Shown here: in pieces, positions 45,644 to 54,319 of the stretch | Layout of the letters: every line of letters begins with the position of its first letter | Position numbering within the stretch: the first letter of the stretch is position 1 | NCBI RefSeq assembly: GCF_023015805.1 | Contig: NZ_JALKBA010000007.1 | Location: 150,374 to 214,373 of the forward strand | Origin: Cellulophaga sp. F20128 | GTDB lineage: Bacteria > Bacteroidota > Bacteroidia > Flavobacteriales > Flavobacteriaceae | Length of the DNA: 64,000 bases | Direction of reading: 5' to 3' | Notes under the pieces: generated by a model | Databases searched by the model: none | Told to the model about the DNA's origin: nothing | Seen by the model: only the letters and a program-made list of their open reading frames with translations | Made by a program: the position numbers and the translations under genes

Positions 45644-46332
45644 TGGCAGTAATAAACGTAATTATTCCGGCTTATAACGAAGCAGATTCCATTGGCAAAG
45701 TTATTCAAGAAATTCCATCTTCTGTTTCTGAAATCATTGTTATAAATAACAACTCTACCGATGATACCGCAAAAAATGCAAATCAGGCAGGTGCAACAGT
45801 ACTCACTGAAAACCAAAAAGGATACGGTAACGCTTGTCTAAAGGGGCTAGACTATATTTCCAAAAAGGATGATAAACCTGATATAATCGTCTTTATGGAT
45901 GGCGACTATTCGGATTACCCCGGGGAATTAACCAAAATAGTAAAGCCAATTATTGAAGATAATATTGATTTTGTTATTGGTGCACGGACCAAAGAACTTC
46001 GTGAAAATGGAAGTATGACGCCACAACAAGTTTTTGGAAACAAATTAGCTACAGTGTTAATGAAACTGTTCTTCAAGGCCAAATTCACAGATCTAGGTCC
46101 ATTTAGAGCTATCAAGTACGATCAGTTACTTGGACTAGAAATGAAAGACAAAACTTATGGGTGGACGGTAGAAATGCAACTAAAAGCAATAAAAAAGAAG
46201 CTAACATACGTGGAAATCCCTGTTCGCTATAAAAAAAGAATTGGTGTTTCTAAGGTATCAGGCACAGTAAAAGGTACTATCTTTGCCGGTATAAAAATCC
46301 TTGGATGGATATTTAAATACAGCTTCAAATAG
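45643..46332 (+). CDS. Family 2 glycosyltransferase (dolichol-phosphate-mannose-synthase-like)
   Basis: GT-A fold: VIIPAYNEADSIGKVIQEI near residues 4-22, IINNNSTDDTAKNA (about 34-47), VFMDGDYSDYPGEL with DGD metal site (about 85-98). Length 229 is single-domain and cytoplasmic, typical of polyprenyl-phosphate sugar synthases. I prefer ATG at 45643 over GTG at 45640: it overlaps the upstream stop (TGATG) in the usual coupled manner. It precedes two further glycosyltransferases, one of them a membrane GT-C enzyme that would use a polyprenyl-phosphate sugar. Confidence 0.85.
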   Translation: MAVINVIIPAYNEADSIGKVIQEIPSSVSEIIVINNNSTDDTAKNANQAGATVLTENQKGYGNACLKGLDYISKKDDKPDIIVFMDGDYSDYPGELTKIVKPIIEDNIDFVIGARTKELRENGSMTPQQVFGNKLATVLMKLFFKAKFTDLGPFRAIKYDQLLGLEMKDKTYGWTVEMQLKAIKKKLTYVEIPVRYKKRIGVSKVSGTVKGTIFAGIKILGWIFKYSFK

Positions 46333-46334
46333 TT

Positions 46335-47819
46335 ATGGAAATTGCAATAACATACATTATTATTGGTATCTACAGTTTATCACTCATACTGATTTTTTTT
46401 TACAGCTTGGCTCAACTTAATTTACTGATTAATTATTTAGGGTATAAAAAACAAAACAAAGACGCACCAAAATTCAACTTATTAGATGCAAGGGAAGTAC
46501 CTTTTGTTACCATCCAACTTCCAATTTTTAACGAAGAATACGTAGTAAAACGGTTGTTAGAAAATATTGCAAAAATGGAATATCCTTCCAATAAATTAGA
46601 AATCCAGGTTTTAGATGATTCAACAGACAGTTCTGTATTGGACACAGCTGAACAAATAAAAAAACTACAAGAAACGGGTTTAGACATACAACACATTAGA
46701 AGAACCAACAGACAAGGATTTAAAGCAGGCGCATTAAAAGAAGGTTTAAAGACGGCAAAAGGTGATTTTATTGCCATTTTTGATGCAGATTTTTTACCGG
46801 GTACAGATTGGCTAAAGAAAACTGTACTTTATTTTAAAGATGAAAAAATAGGTGTAGTCCAAACCCGTTGGGGCCATATCAACAGAGATTATTCCATACT
46901 AACAAGAATACAGGCTTTTGCCTTGGATGCGCATTTTACACTAGAACAAGTTGGTAGAAATGCAAAAGGACATTTCATTAACTTTAATGGAACTGCCGGT
47001 ATATGGAGAAAAACTTGCATTATAGATGCGGGTAACTGGGAAGGAGACACACTAACCGAAGATCTTGATTTAAGTTATAGAGCACAATTAAAAAACTGGA
47101 AATTTAAGTATTTAGAAGATGTAGAAACACCTGCAGAATTACCGGTTGTTATTTCAGCGGCACGTTCGCAACAATTTCGTTGGAACAAGGGTGGGGCAGA
47201 AAATTTTAAAAAATCGGTTTGGAGTGTGGTTTCTGCTAAAAACATTTCCTTTAAAACTAAGTTTCACGGGGTTATGCATTTGCTCAACAGTTCCATGTTT
47301 TTATGTGTGTTTCTCGTTGCGGTTTTAAGCATACCAATGCTCTATATAAAAAACAGAAATGAAACCTTGGGATGGGTTTTTGAAGTGACAAGTTTTTTTA
47401 TACTAAGTACCGTTATTTTGTTTGTCTGTTATTGGTTTACGTATAAAAGTATTCAAGGAAGCGGATTTAGTAAGTTTGTATCCTATATAAAGCTTTTCTT
47501 TACTTTCTTTTCTGTGGCCTTAGGTTTTTCGCTGCACAATAGTGTTGCCGTATTAGAAGGCCATTTTGGGAAAAAAAGTGAATTTGTACGTACCCCAAAA
47601 TTCAACATAAATAGTATTTCTGATAGTTGGAAAGGAAAAAGATACCTTGCTAAAAAACTATCGCCTCATGTGATTTTAGAATTTGGTTTAACGATCTATT
47701 TCTTATTTGGCATGTATTCTGCCATTCCCCTAAACGATTTTGGACTGTTTCCCTTTCACTTTATGTTGTTTTTAGGATTTGGCTATGTCTTTTTTAAATC
47801 ACTATCGTCTAAAATCTAA
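46335..47819 (+). CDS. Membrane family 2 glycosyltransferase (cellulose-synthase-like)
   Basis: Processive-type GT2: an N-terminal membrane segment (about 7-31), LPIFNEEYVVKRLLENI (about 61-77), DDSTDSS, DADF metal motif (about 150-153), TEDLDLSYR and QQFRW signatures, then four C-terminal membrane segments. The QxxRW and TED motifs are those of beta-glycan or glycolipid synthases such as mannan/glucan or ceramide glucosyltransferase-like enzymes. Length 494. Starts 2 bases after the upstream gene stops. Confidence 0.88.
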   Translation: MEIAITYIIIGIYSLSLILIFFYSLAQLNLLINYLGYKKQNKDAPKFNLLDAREVPFVTIQLPIFNEEYVVKRLLENIAKMEYPSNKLEIQVLDDSTDSSVLDTAEQIKKLQETGLDIQHIRRTNRQGFKAGALKEGLKTAKGDFIAIFDADFLPGTDWLKKTVLYFKDEKIGVVQTRWGHINRDYSILTRIQAFALDAHFTLEQVGRNAKGHFINFNGTAGIWRKTCIIDAGNWEGDTLTEDLDLSYRAQLKNWKFKYLEDVETPAELPVVISAARSQQFRWNKGGAENFKKSVWSVVSAKNISFKTKFHGVMHLLNSSMFLCVFLVAVLSIPMLYIKNRNETLGWVFEVTSFFILSTVILFVCYWFTYKSIQGSGFSKFVSYIKLFFTFFSVALGFSLHNSVAVLEGHFGKKSEFVRTPKFNINSISDSWKGKRYLAKKLSPHVILEFGLTIYFLFGMYSAIPLNDFGLFPFHFMLFLGFGYVFFKSLSSKI

Positions 47820-47900
47820 GTGGTAATAGGTAAAAAATAGTTCTCGATATTGCATCCTTACTAATTTTTACTGTTCTTCGTAATAAATAGCACTATTGTA

Positions 47901-49274
47901 ATGTTACCTAAAATATTATCGTATTGGAGATTACACAAGATTCCTTTAGTACTGCTTGTACTTAGTTTCGCATTCTACTATACCTTTGCGTACCATTTAG
48001 ATCGGACCAATTTCCTAAAACTCATTAGTTTATCCGCCGCCCTATTCTACCTGTGCTATAAATTAATTCAGTTCGAAAAATGGAACTTTAAATTATTATT
48101 AGCCGCGGGGATACTCTTTAGAGTAGTCTTCCTATTTACGGAACCCATGCTCTCCCAAGATTTTTACCGCTTTATTTGGGATGGAGAATTGCTTGCCCAA
48201 GGCATAAACCCCTACCTCTATACGCCCGACTATATCATGCAAGAAGGCAAAATCATTATTGAAAATGCAGCACAACTGTATGGTGGTATGGGAGAAATAA
48301 GCGCAAAAAACTATAGCAACTACCCTCCTTTAAACCAGCTAATATTTGGCCTTGCAGCCCTTTTTTCAGGAAAAAGTATGTTTGGAGGCATCTTAACAAT
48401 GAAATTATTTATCCTTGCTGCAGATATTGGCATTCTTTATTTTGGAAAAAAACTATTGGTGAAATTAAACAAATCATCGCACCTTATCTTTTGGTATTTC
48501 TTAAACCCCTTAATTATAATTGAATTATCTGGAAACCTTCATTTTGAAGGAGTTATGTTATTTTTCTTTATATGGGCTATGTATTTGATAACAGAAAAAA
48601 AATGGCGTCTGTCGGCACCTATTTTTGCCTTCTCAATTGCAGTAAAATTAGTACCCTTATTATTTCTACCTCTTTTTTTAAGGCATTTTGGTTTAAAAAA
48701 AACGATCCTATTTTACGTACTTGTGGGAGCAACCTTAGTTGTTATATTTCTCCCATTTATTTCTAAAGAATTTATTTTAAACTATTCCCAAACCATAGGC
48801 TTATGGTTTTCAAATTTTGAGTTTAATTCTAGCTTTTATAATATCGTTAAAAAGCTAGCTGAGTTAAATGGCAGCAAAAACTGGGAAACCATTAAAGCTT
48901 TTGGAAAAATATCGCCTTATATTACCATAGGCGTCGTTCTCATTTTTTCATTTTTAACCAAAAACAAAAAAATAACCGGACTTTTCACTTCCATGTTATG
49001 GGTTTTATGCATTTATTATTTTATATCTACAACAGTACACCCTTGGTATGTGATATTTGTTGTCTTATTAAGTGTATTTACAAAATTTAGGTTTGCCATT
49101 GTATGGTCTTCTGCCGTATTTTTAAGTTATTGGGCATACGCCAATCCCAACTATACCGAGCATTTGGGGATATTATCTATTGAATATATTTCAGTATTTG
49201 GATTTATGATTTACGAAATACTCAGATTAAAAAGGCAAAATTCACTATTCCCAAAAAACATGGCTGCCCACTAG
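47901..49274 (+). CDS. GT-C fold membrane mannosyltransferase-like protein
   Basis: Polytopic membrane protein with about 12 segments and the conserved acidic motif SQDFYRFIWDGELLAQGINPYLYTP (about residues 87-111), the DxD-like first-loop signature of GT-C enzymes that use polyprenyl-phosphate sugars. NYPPLNQLIF and HFEGVMLFFF follow. Resembles DUF2029/alpha-mannosyltransferase families. Length 457. With the two preceding GT2 enzymes it probably builds a surface glycolipid or polysaccharide; the product is unknown. Confidence 0.82.
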   Translation: MLPKILSYWRLHKIPLVLLVLSFAFYYTFAYHLDRTNFLKLISLSAALFYLCYKLIQFEKWNFKLLLAAGILFRVVFLFTEPMLSQDFYRFIWDGELLAQGINPYLYTPDYIMQEGKIIIENAAQLYGGMGEISAKNYSNYPPLNQLIFGLAALFSGKSMFGGILTMKLFILAADIGILYFGKKLLVKLNKSSHLIFWYFLNPLIIIELSGNLHFEGVMLFFFIWAMYLITEKKWRLSAPIFAFSIAVKLVPLLFLPLFLRHFGLKKTILFYVLVGATLVVIFLPFISKEFILNYSQTIGLWFSNFEFNSSFYNIVKKLAELNGSKNWETIKAFGKISPYITIGVVLIFSFLTKNKKITGLFTSMLWVLCIYYFISTTVHPWYVIFVVLLSVFTKFRFAIVWSSAVFLSYWAYANPNYTEHLGILSIEYISVFGFMIYEILRLKRQNSLFPKNMAAH

Positions 49275-49293
49275 GTTACTAAAATTTTATTTG

Positions 49294-49301
49294 TACATTT
49301 G
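49294..49301 (+). promoter_or_regulatory. Putative -7 box of the arginine operon
   Basis: TACATTTG matches TAnnTTTG and ends 8 bases before the leader peptide start codon, so transcription would begin within a few bases of that ATG. No clear -33 TTG is seen 17-23 bases upstream. Confidence 0.5.
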
Positions 49302-49309
49302 GCTTGCTA

Positions 49310-49393
49310 ATGAGTAACAACACAAACATATTATCTAGTTATAGGGTTTCTACACCCACAACTGCGTTTACTCCCATACGCCGTCGCCCGTAA
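49310..49393 (+). CDS. Arginine operon leader peptide (27 residues)
   Basis: A short reading frame too small for ORF calling: ATG at 49310, 27 codons, TAA at 49391-49393, directly after the promoter-like box and ahead of the arginine genes. It ends with Pro-Ile-Arg-Arg-Arg-Pro; the three consecutive Arg codons (49379-49387, CGC CGT CGC) plus one Arg at 49343 make four Arg in 27 residues. This is the layout of an attenuation leader that senses charged tRNA-Arg. GGGT (49344-49347) can pair with ACCC (49354-49357), and ACCC can instead pair with GGGT at 49394-49397, so alternative RNA folds exist; a clear terminator was not found. Role inferred. Confidence 0.65.
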   Translation: MSNNTNILSSYRVSTPTTAFTPIRRRP

Positions 49394-49479
49394 GGGTACA
49401 AACTTCTATTATGGAATTAGGTGAGTCCATTTCCGCATTTAAAAAAAAATACTATACACTAACATTAAAGCAAAATTCA

Positions 49480-50106
49480 ATGAAAATTGTTATTGCTAAC
49501 GAATCGCATTTTAAATTTGCGCAAATAATTTCAGATACTATTACAGAATCTGCAAAAGTACGTGGAACAGGTATTGCCAAGCGTACACCTGAATACATTC
49601 AAAAACGATTGCAAAATGGAAATGCCATTATTGCATTGGATGGAGAAAAATTTGCAGGATTTTGCTATATAGAAGTATGGGATCACAATAAATTTGTTGC
49701 AAATTCTGGGCTTATAGTTCATCCTGATTATAGAAATCAAGGGCTTGCCAAAAAAATAAAAGAACGCATTTTTGAACTGTCAAGAGAAAAATTTCCGGAG
49801 GCCAAGATTTTTGGTATCACTACGGGCTTGGCTGTAATGAAGATGAATTATGAATTGGGATACAAACCTGTTACCTTTTCTGAGCTCACTACAGACCCTG
49901 AATTTTGGAAGGGTTGCCAAACTTGCAAAAATTTTGATGTTTTAACGCGGACAGAACAAAAAATGTGTCTGTGTACGGGGATGTTATTTGACGCTGCTGC
50001 CAAGAAAAAAGAAGTTCCTAAAAAGGAGGTAGATAGTAAGGTTTTTAAAAGATTAAAAAACATAAAAGAACAGTTGTTCTTAAAAAAGAAAAAGAAAAAT
50101 GAGTAA
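49480..50106 (+). CDS. GNAT acyltransferase of the arginine operon, probable N-acyl (succinyl) glutamate synthase
   Basis: First structural gene of the arginine operon, in the place of argA. GNAT fold with the acyl-CoA loop VHPDYRNQGLAKKIKERI (about residues 79-96). I choose ATG 49480: a longer frame from 49411 adds 23 residues with no conserved features and lies in the leader region. The C-terminus holds CQTC and CLC (four Cys in about 20 residues), suggesting a structural metal site. By operon context it should acylate glutamate; given the carbamoyltransferase specificity position, succinyl-CoA is the likely donor. Overlaps argG by 8 bases. Confidence 0.8.
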   Translation: MKIVIANESHFKFAQIISDTITESAKVRGTGIAKRTPEYIQKRLQNGNAIIALDGEKFAGFCYIEVWDHNKFVANSGLIVHPDYRNQGLAKKIKERIFELSREKFPEAKIFGITTGLAVMKMNYELGYKPVTFSELTTDPEFWKGCQTCKNFDVLTRTEQKMCLCTGMLFDAAAKKKEVPKKEVDSKVFKRLKNIKEQLFLKKKKKNE

Positions 50107-51283
50107 ATTAGTTTTAGCATACAGTGGAGGACTAGACACTTCGTATTGCGCAAAATATTTATCGAAAGACAAAGGTTTTGATGTACACGCGGTAAGCGTA
50201 AATACCGGTGGTTTTTCAAAAAATGAGATTGCCAACATTAAAAAGAAAGCTTTAGAATTAGGGGCAACTTCCTATACTTCTATCAATGCTGTACAGACCT
50301 TTTATGACAAGGTTGTAAAATTTTTAATTTTTGGGAATGTATTAAAAAACAACACCTACCCCTTATCGGTAAGTGCTGAACGTATTGTACAAGCTATTGA
50401 AATTGTAAACCACGCCAAAAAAATAGGCGCAAAATATATTGCACACGGTAGTACTGGGGCCGGAAATGATCAAGTAAGGTTTGATATGATTTTTCAAATC
50501 ATCGCTCCAGAAATAGAAATCATAACTCCAATTAGAGATAACAAACTATCTAGAGAGGTAGAAATTGCTTACCTAAAAGAGAACGGTGTAGATTATCCAT
50601 GGGAAAAAGCAAAATACTCGATCAACAAAGGACTTTGGGGAACATCGGTAGGAGGTGATGAAACATTAACCTCTAATCTTCCGTTGCCAGACACTGCATA
50701 CCCAAGTCAATTACAAGAAAGAAACCCCATTGATATTAAACTAACCTTTAACAAGGGAGAATTGGTAGCCATCAATGATGAAAAAGATAGCGCAATAAAC
50801 AATATTACAGCATTAAATGACCTTGCGTCTAAATATGCAATAGGCAGGGATATTCATGTTGGTGACACCATCATTGGTATTAAAGGCAGGGTAGGATTTG
50901 AAGCTGCTGCATCTTTAATTATAATTAAAGCACACCATTTACTAGAAAAACACACGCTTAGCAAATGGCAACAATTTCAAAAAGAACAACAGGGTAATTT
51001 CTATGGAATGTTGTTGCACGAAGGCAACTATCTGGATGAAGTAATGCGAAACATTGAAGTCTTTTTAACCGATACACAGAAAAATGTATCTGGTGATGTT
51101 TTTGTAAGCCTGCATCCCTACAGATTTGAACTAAATGGAATTTCTTCTAAACATGACCTTATGAACGCCTCTTTTGGTAGTTATGGAGAAATGAACGAAG
51201 GATGGAGTGCAGACGATGCCAAAGGATTTATTAAAATTCTATCTAATTCAGGAAAAATATACAATCACGTAAATAAAGAATAA
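50099..51283 (+). CDS. argG: Argininosuccinate synthase
   Basis: ATP-dependent condensation of citrulline and aspartate. The PP-loop AYSGGLDTSYCAKYL is at residues 7-21; AHGSTGAGNDQVRFD (about 115-129) and the tail SYGEMNEGWSADDAKGFIKI are family motifs. Length 394 is normal. Start overlaps the GNAT gene; the argC start overlaps its stop by one base, so translation appears coupled. Confidence 0.96.
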   Translation: MSKLVLAYSGGLDTSYCAKYLSKDKGFDVHAVSVNTGGFSKNEIANIKKKALELGATSYTSINAVQTFYDKVVKFLIFGNVLKNNTYPLSVSAERIVQAIEIVNHAKKIGAKYIAHGSTGAGNDQVRFDMIFQIIAPEIEIITPIRDNKLSREVEIAYLKENGVDYPWEKAKYSINKGLWGTSVGGDETLTSNLPLPDTAYPSQLQERNPIDIKLTFNKGELVAINDEKDSAINNITALNDLASKYAIGRDIHVGDTIIGIKGRVGFEAAASLIIIKAHHLLEKHTLSKWQQFQKEQQGNFYGMLLHEGNYLDEVMRNIEVFLTDTQKNVSGDVFVSLHPYRFELNGISSKHDLMNASFGSYGEMNEGWSADDAKGFIKILSNSGKIYNHVNKE

Positions 51284-52257
51284 TGATTACTATTGGTATT
51301 ATTGGAGGATCTGGCTATACGGGAGGTGAGCTTATTAGGCTACTGTTAAATCATTCTAAAGCAAACATAGAATTTATATACAGTACTACCAGAGCCGGTA
51401 AAAAAATAACGACAGCACATCCTGATTTATTAGGACAAACGGAGCTTGCGTTTACAGCCGATGTTAATCTGAACGTTGATGTTGTTTTTTTGTGTTTGGG
51501 TCATGGCAATTCTACGACATTTTTAAATCAAAATTCCTTCTCAGCAAATACTAAAATTATTGATTTAAGCAATGATTTTAGGCTGAAAAATGATGCTGTT
51601 TTAAACGGAAAAGAATTTATTTATGGCTTACCCGAAACCAATACCCCTGCCATAAAAACTGCCAATTATATAGCCAACCCTGGCTGTTTTGCTACAGCCA
51701 TTCAGCTGGCATTGCTTCCTTTAGCTAAGGCAAATACACTAGAAAATGAAGTACATATTAATGCGGTTACCGGGAGTACGGGTGCTGGAGTAAAACCATC
51801 AGACACGACACACTTTAGCTGGCGAAACAACAACGTTTCTTGGTACAAACCTTTTACGCACCAACATTTAGGTGAAATAGGCGAAAGCCTTAATGCTTAC
51901 AATAACACTGTAGGAGAACTATTATTTCTTCCTCAGAGAGGGAATTTTGCCAGAGGTATTTTTGCAACTGCATACACCAATTACAACGGTAGCTTAGAAG
52001 ATGCTATAAAATTGTATAAGGACTTTTATGCCGACGCTAAATTTACCAATGTTTCCGATGAAGCAATTCATTTAAAACAAGTAGTTAATACCAATCAGTG
52101 TCACATTCATTTACACAAGCACAACAACAAACTATTAATAACATCGGCTATTGACAACCTTTTAAAAGGAGCATCCGGACAGGCGGTTCAAAATATGAAT
52201 TTAATGTTTGGCTTTAAGGAAACCGAAGGCCTAAATCTAAAAGCAGGAGGATTTTAA
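51283..52257 (+). CDS. argC: N-acyl-gamma-glutamyl-phosphate reductase
   Basis: NADPH-dependent reduction of N-acylglutamyl phosphate to the semialdehyde. Rossmann motif IGIIGGSGYTGGELIRLL (residues 3-20), catalytic Cys in NPGCFATAIQLALLPL (about 132-147) and SGTGAGVKPS-type loop (TGSTGAGVKPSD). Length 324 is the short class. A 129-base intergenic region with several RNA hairpins separates it from proC. Confidence 0.95.
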   Translation: MITIGIIGGSGYTGGELIRLLLNHSKANIEFIYSTTRAGKKITTAHPDLLGQTELAFTADVNLNVDVVFLCLGHGNSTTFLNQNSFSANTKIIDLSNDFRLKNDAVLNGKEFIYGLPETNTPAIKTANYIANPGCFATAIQLALLPLAKANTLENEVHINAVTGSTGAGVKPSDTTHFSWRNNNVSWYKPFTHQHLGEIGESLNAYNNTVGELLFLPQRGNFARGIFATAYTNYNGSLEDAIKLYKDFYADAKFTNVSDEAIHLKQVVNTNQCHIHLHKHNNKLLITSAIDNLLKGASGQAVQNMNLMFGFKETEGLNLKAGGF

Positions 52258-52363
52258 ACGCATCCATCAAAAACATTGGGATACACCCAGGAGGCGTTCA
52301 TCTGAAAACGATTTTAATGTTTAGAGGCAAGCCTCGACAAATTAAACCCTCCATGAGGGATTT
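52257..52363 (+). repeat. Structured intergenic element between argC and proC
   Basis: Within 107 bases there are a 9-bp stem with one mismatch (52257-52265 with 52290-52298) enclosing a TGGG/CCCA hairpin, a GAGGC-AA-GCCTC hairpin (52324-52335), and TAAACCCTC-CAT-GAGGG-A-TTTA (52343-52363, one bulge). No open frame or T tract. It may be an RNA processing or stability element, or a degenerate mobile repeat. Confidence 0.5.
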
Positions 52364-52386
52364 ACTAAAAAACAAACCATACTATT

Positions 52387-53184
52387 ATGAAACTAGCCAT
52401 TATAGGTACAGGAAATTTAGGTTTATCCATAGCTAACGGAATTTTAAATTCTAATGGTGCTACAACCATGTATTTGACAAAAAGGAATACAGAAAGCATC
52501 AAAAAATATGAAAATTACGGTAATGTAACCGTTACCTCAGATAATAGGGAAGCCGTTAAAAACTCTGATATTTTAATTTTTGCCGTACAACCCAATCATT
52601 TTGAAACAATTTTAAATGACATTAAAGATTTACTTACTGAAAAACACATTGTTATTTCTACCATTACAGGCTTTAATATTCAAAAAATTGAATCTATTGT
52701 AGGGAAGGAGACTTTTATAATTAGAAGTATGCCCAACACCGCTATTTCTGTTGGAAAATCCATGACCTGTATCTGTAGTAATGTAGCAGGGAAAAAACGA
52801 ATCGAATTGGCCAAAGCTATTTTTAATAGAATGGGACATTCCTTAGAAATTCCCGAAAGTCAAATGCAAGCTGCCACGGTAATTTGCGCAAGCGGAATTG
52901 CATTTTGGATGCGCTTAATACGCGCCACTACACAAGGTGCAATACAATTAGGGTTCGATTCTACAGAGGCACAAGAATTAGCCATGTACACTTGTAACGG
53001 TGCCGCTAGTTTGCTTATAGAATCTGGCAACCACCCCGAGGAAGAAATAGACAGAGTTACTACGCCTATGGGCTGTACCATTAAAGGTTTAAATGAAATG
53101 GAACACCAAGGATTAAGTTCTTCTTTGATTAGAGGAATTGTAGCTTCGTTTGATAAAATAAATGATATTAAAGTAAAAAACTAA
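52387..53184 (+). CDS. proC: Pyrroline-5-carboxylate reductase
   Basis: Last step of proline synthesis, reducing pyrroline-5-carboxylate with NAD(P)H. Rossmann motif AIIGTGNLGLSIANGIL (about 3-19), IRSMPNTAISVGKSM (about 117-131) and the C-terminal signature TTPMGCTIKGLNEMEHQGL. Length 265 is normal. Its insertion among arginine genes is common in this phylum and links proline and ornithine metabolism. Followed after 2 bases by argD. Confidence 0.93.
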   Translation: MKLAIIGTGNLGLSIANGILNSNGATTMYLTKRNTESIKKYENYGNVTVTSDNREAVKNSDILIFAVQPNHFETILNDIKDLLTEKHIVISTITGFNIQKIESIVGKETFIIRSMPNTAISVGKSMTCICSNVAGKKRIELAKAIFNRMGHSLEIPESQMQAATVICASGIAFWMRLIRATTQGAIQLGFDSTEAQELAMYTCNGAASLLIESGNHPEEEIDRVTTPMGCTIKGLNEMEHQGLSSSLIRGIVASFDKINDIKVKN

Positions 53185-53186
53185 CC

Positions 53187-54314
53187 ATGAATTTATTTGA
53201 CGTTTACCCATTATATAATGTAACTCCAGTCTCAGCGAAAGGCATTAAGATTGTTGATGACAAAGGACAAGAATATTTAGATTTTTATGGAGGACATGCC
53301 GTTATTTCCATAGGGCATGCGCATCCGCATTACGTGCGCAGAATTAAAGAACAATTAGATTTAATTGGATTTTACAGCAATGCTATACAAAACCCATTGC
53401 AAGGGGAGTTGGCCGAAAAATTGGTGGAGCAATCTAAATGTTATGATTATAATTTATTCATGTGCAATTCTGGAGCAGAAGCCAATGAAAATGCATTGAA
53501 ACTCGCCTCCTTTCACACCAATAAATCACGAGTAATTGCCTTTAAAAACGGATTTCATGGCAGAACATCTGCTGCTGTTGCAGCAACGGACAACGAAGCC
53601 ATAAATGCCCCAATAAACAAACAACAAAAAGTTACTTTTTTAGAATTTAACCATTTAAAATCTTTTCAAGGAGAAATTGAAAAAGGTGATGTTTGTGCGG
53701 TTATTTTAGAAGCGATACAAGGAGTTGGGGGTTTAGACGAGCCCACAACAGAATTCTATCAGGCAATTGCTAGTTTATGCAAAGAAAACAATGTGGTACT
53801 AATAGCAGATGAGGTACAATCTGGCTACGGAAGAACCGGAAAATTCTTTGGTTTTCAACACCACGACATAAAACCTGATATTATTACAATTGCCAAAGGT
53901 ATGGGGAACGGTTTCCCTGTTGGTGGCGTATTAATACAAGAAGAAATAAGAGCCTCTTACGGACTTTTAGGAACTACATTTGGCGGCAATCACTTGGCTT
54001 GTGCAGCATCTTTAGCTGTGCTTGAAGTTATAGAACAAGAAGATTTGGTACGTAACGCTGCCAAAATGTATTTGTATTTTGTTGAAAAAGCAGCGACAAT
54101 ACCACAAATCAAAAAAGTAAAAGGGCGGGGCTTAATGCTAGGTCTACAATTTGATTTTGAAGTAGGTGAACTTAGAAAAAAGCTTATTTACAACCAATTT
54201 GTATTTACGGGTGGCGCAAAAGACAAAACCTTGTTGCGTATTTTACCGGCATTAAACATTACAACCTCTCAAATTGATTTATTTTTTGATGCTTTAAAAG
54301 CAGAATTAAACTAA
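53187..54314 (+). CDS. argD: N-acylornithine aminotransferase (class III PLP)
   Basis: Transaminates N-acyl-glutamate semialdehyde with glutamate. Class III aminotransferase: SGAEANENALKLA (about 95-107), FHGRTSAAVAATDN (about 121-134), LIADEVQSGYGRTG (about 206-219) and the PLP Lys in TIAKGMGNGFPVGG (about 234-247). Length 375 is slightly short but complete. In this operon the acyl group is probably succinyl. Confidence 0.93.
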   Translation: MNLFDVYPLYNVTPVSAKGIKIVDDKGQEYLDFYGGHAVISIGHAHPHYVRRIKEQLDLIGFYSNAIQNPLQGELAEKLVEQSKCYDYNLFMCNSGAEANENALKLASFHTNKSRVIAFKNGFHGRTSAAVAATDNEAINAPINKQQKVTFLEFNHLKSFQGEIEKGDVCAVILEAIQGVGGLDEPTTEFYQAIASLCKENNVVLIADEVQSGYGRTGKFFGFQHHDIKPDIITIAKGMGNGFPVGGVLIQEEIRASYGLLGTTFGGNHLACAASLAVLEVIEQEDLVRNAAKMYLYFVEKAATIPQIKKVKGRGLMLGLQFDFEVGELRKKLIYNQFVFTGGAKDKTLLRILPALNITTSQIDLFFDALKAELN

Positions 54315-54319
54315 TAAAA

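Noticed and set aside
49411..49479. 23-residue N-terminal extension of the GNAT protein
   Set aside because: It lies in the leader region and the GNAT fold begins at the ATG at 49480.
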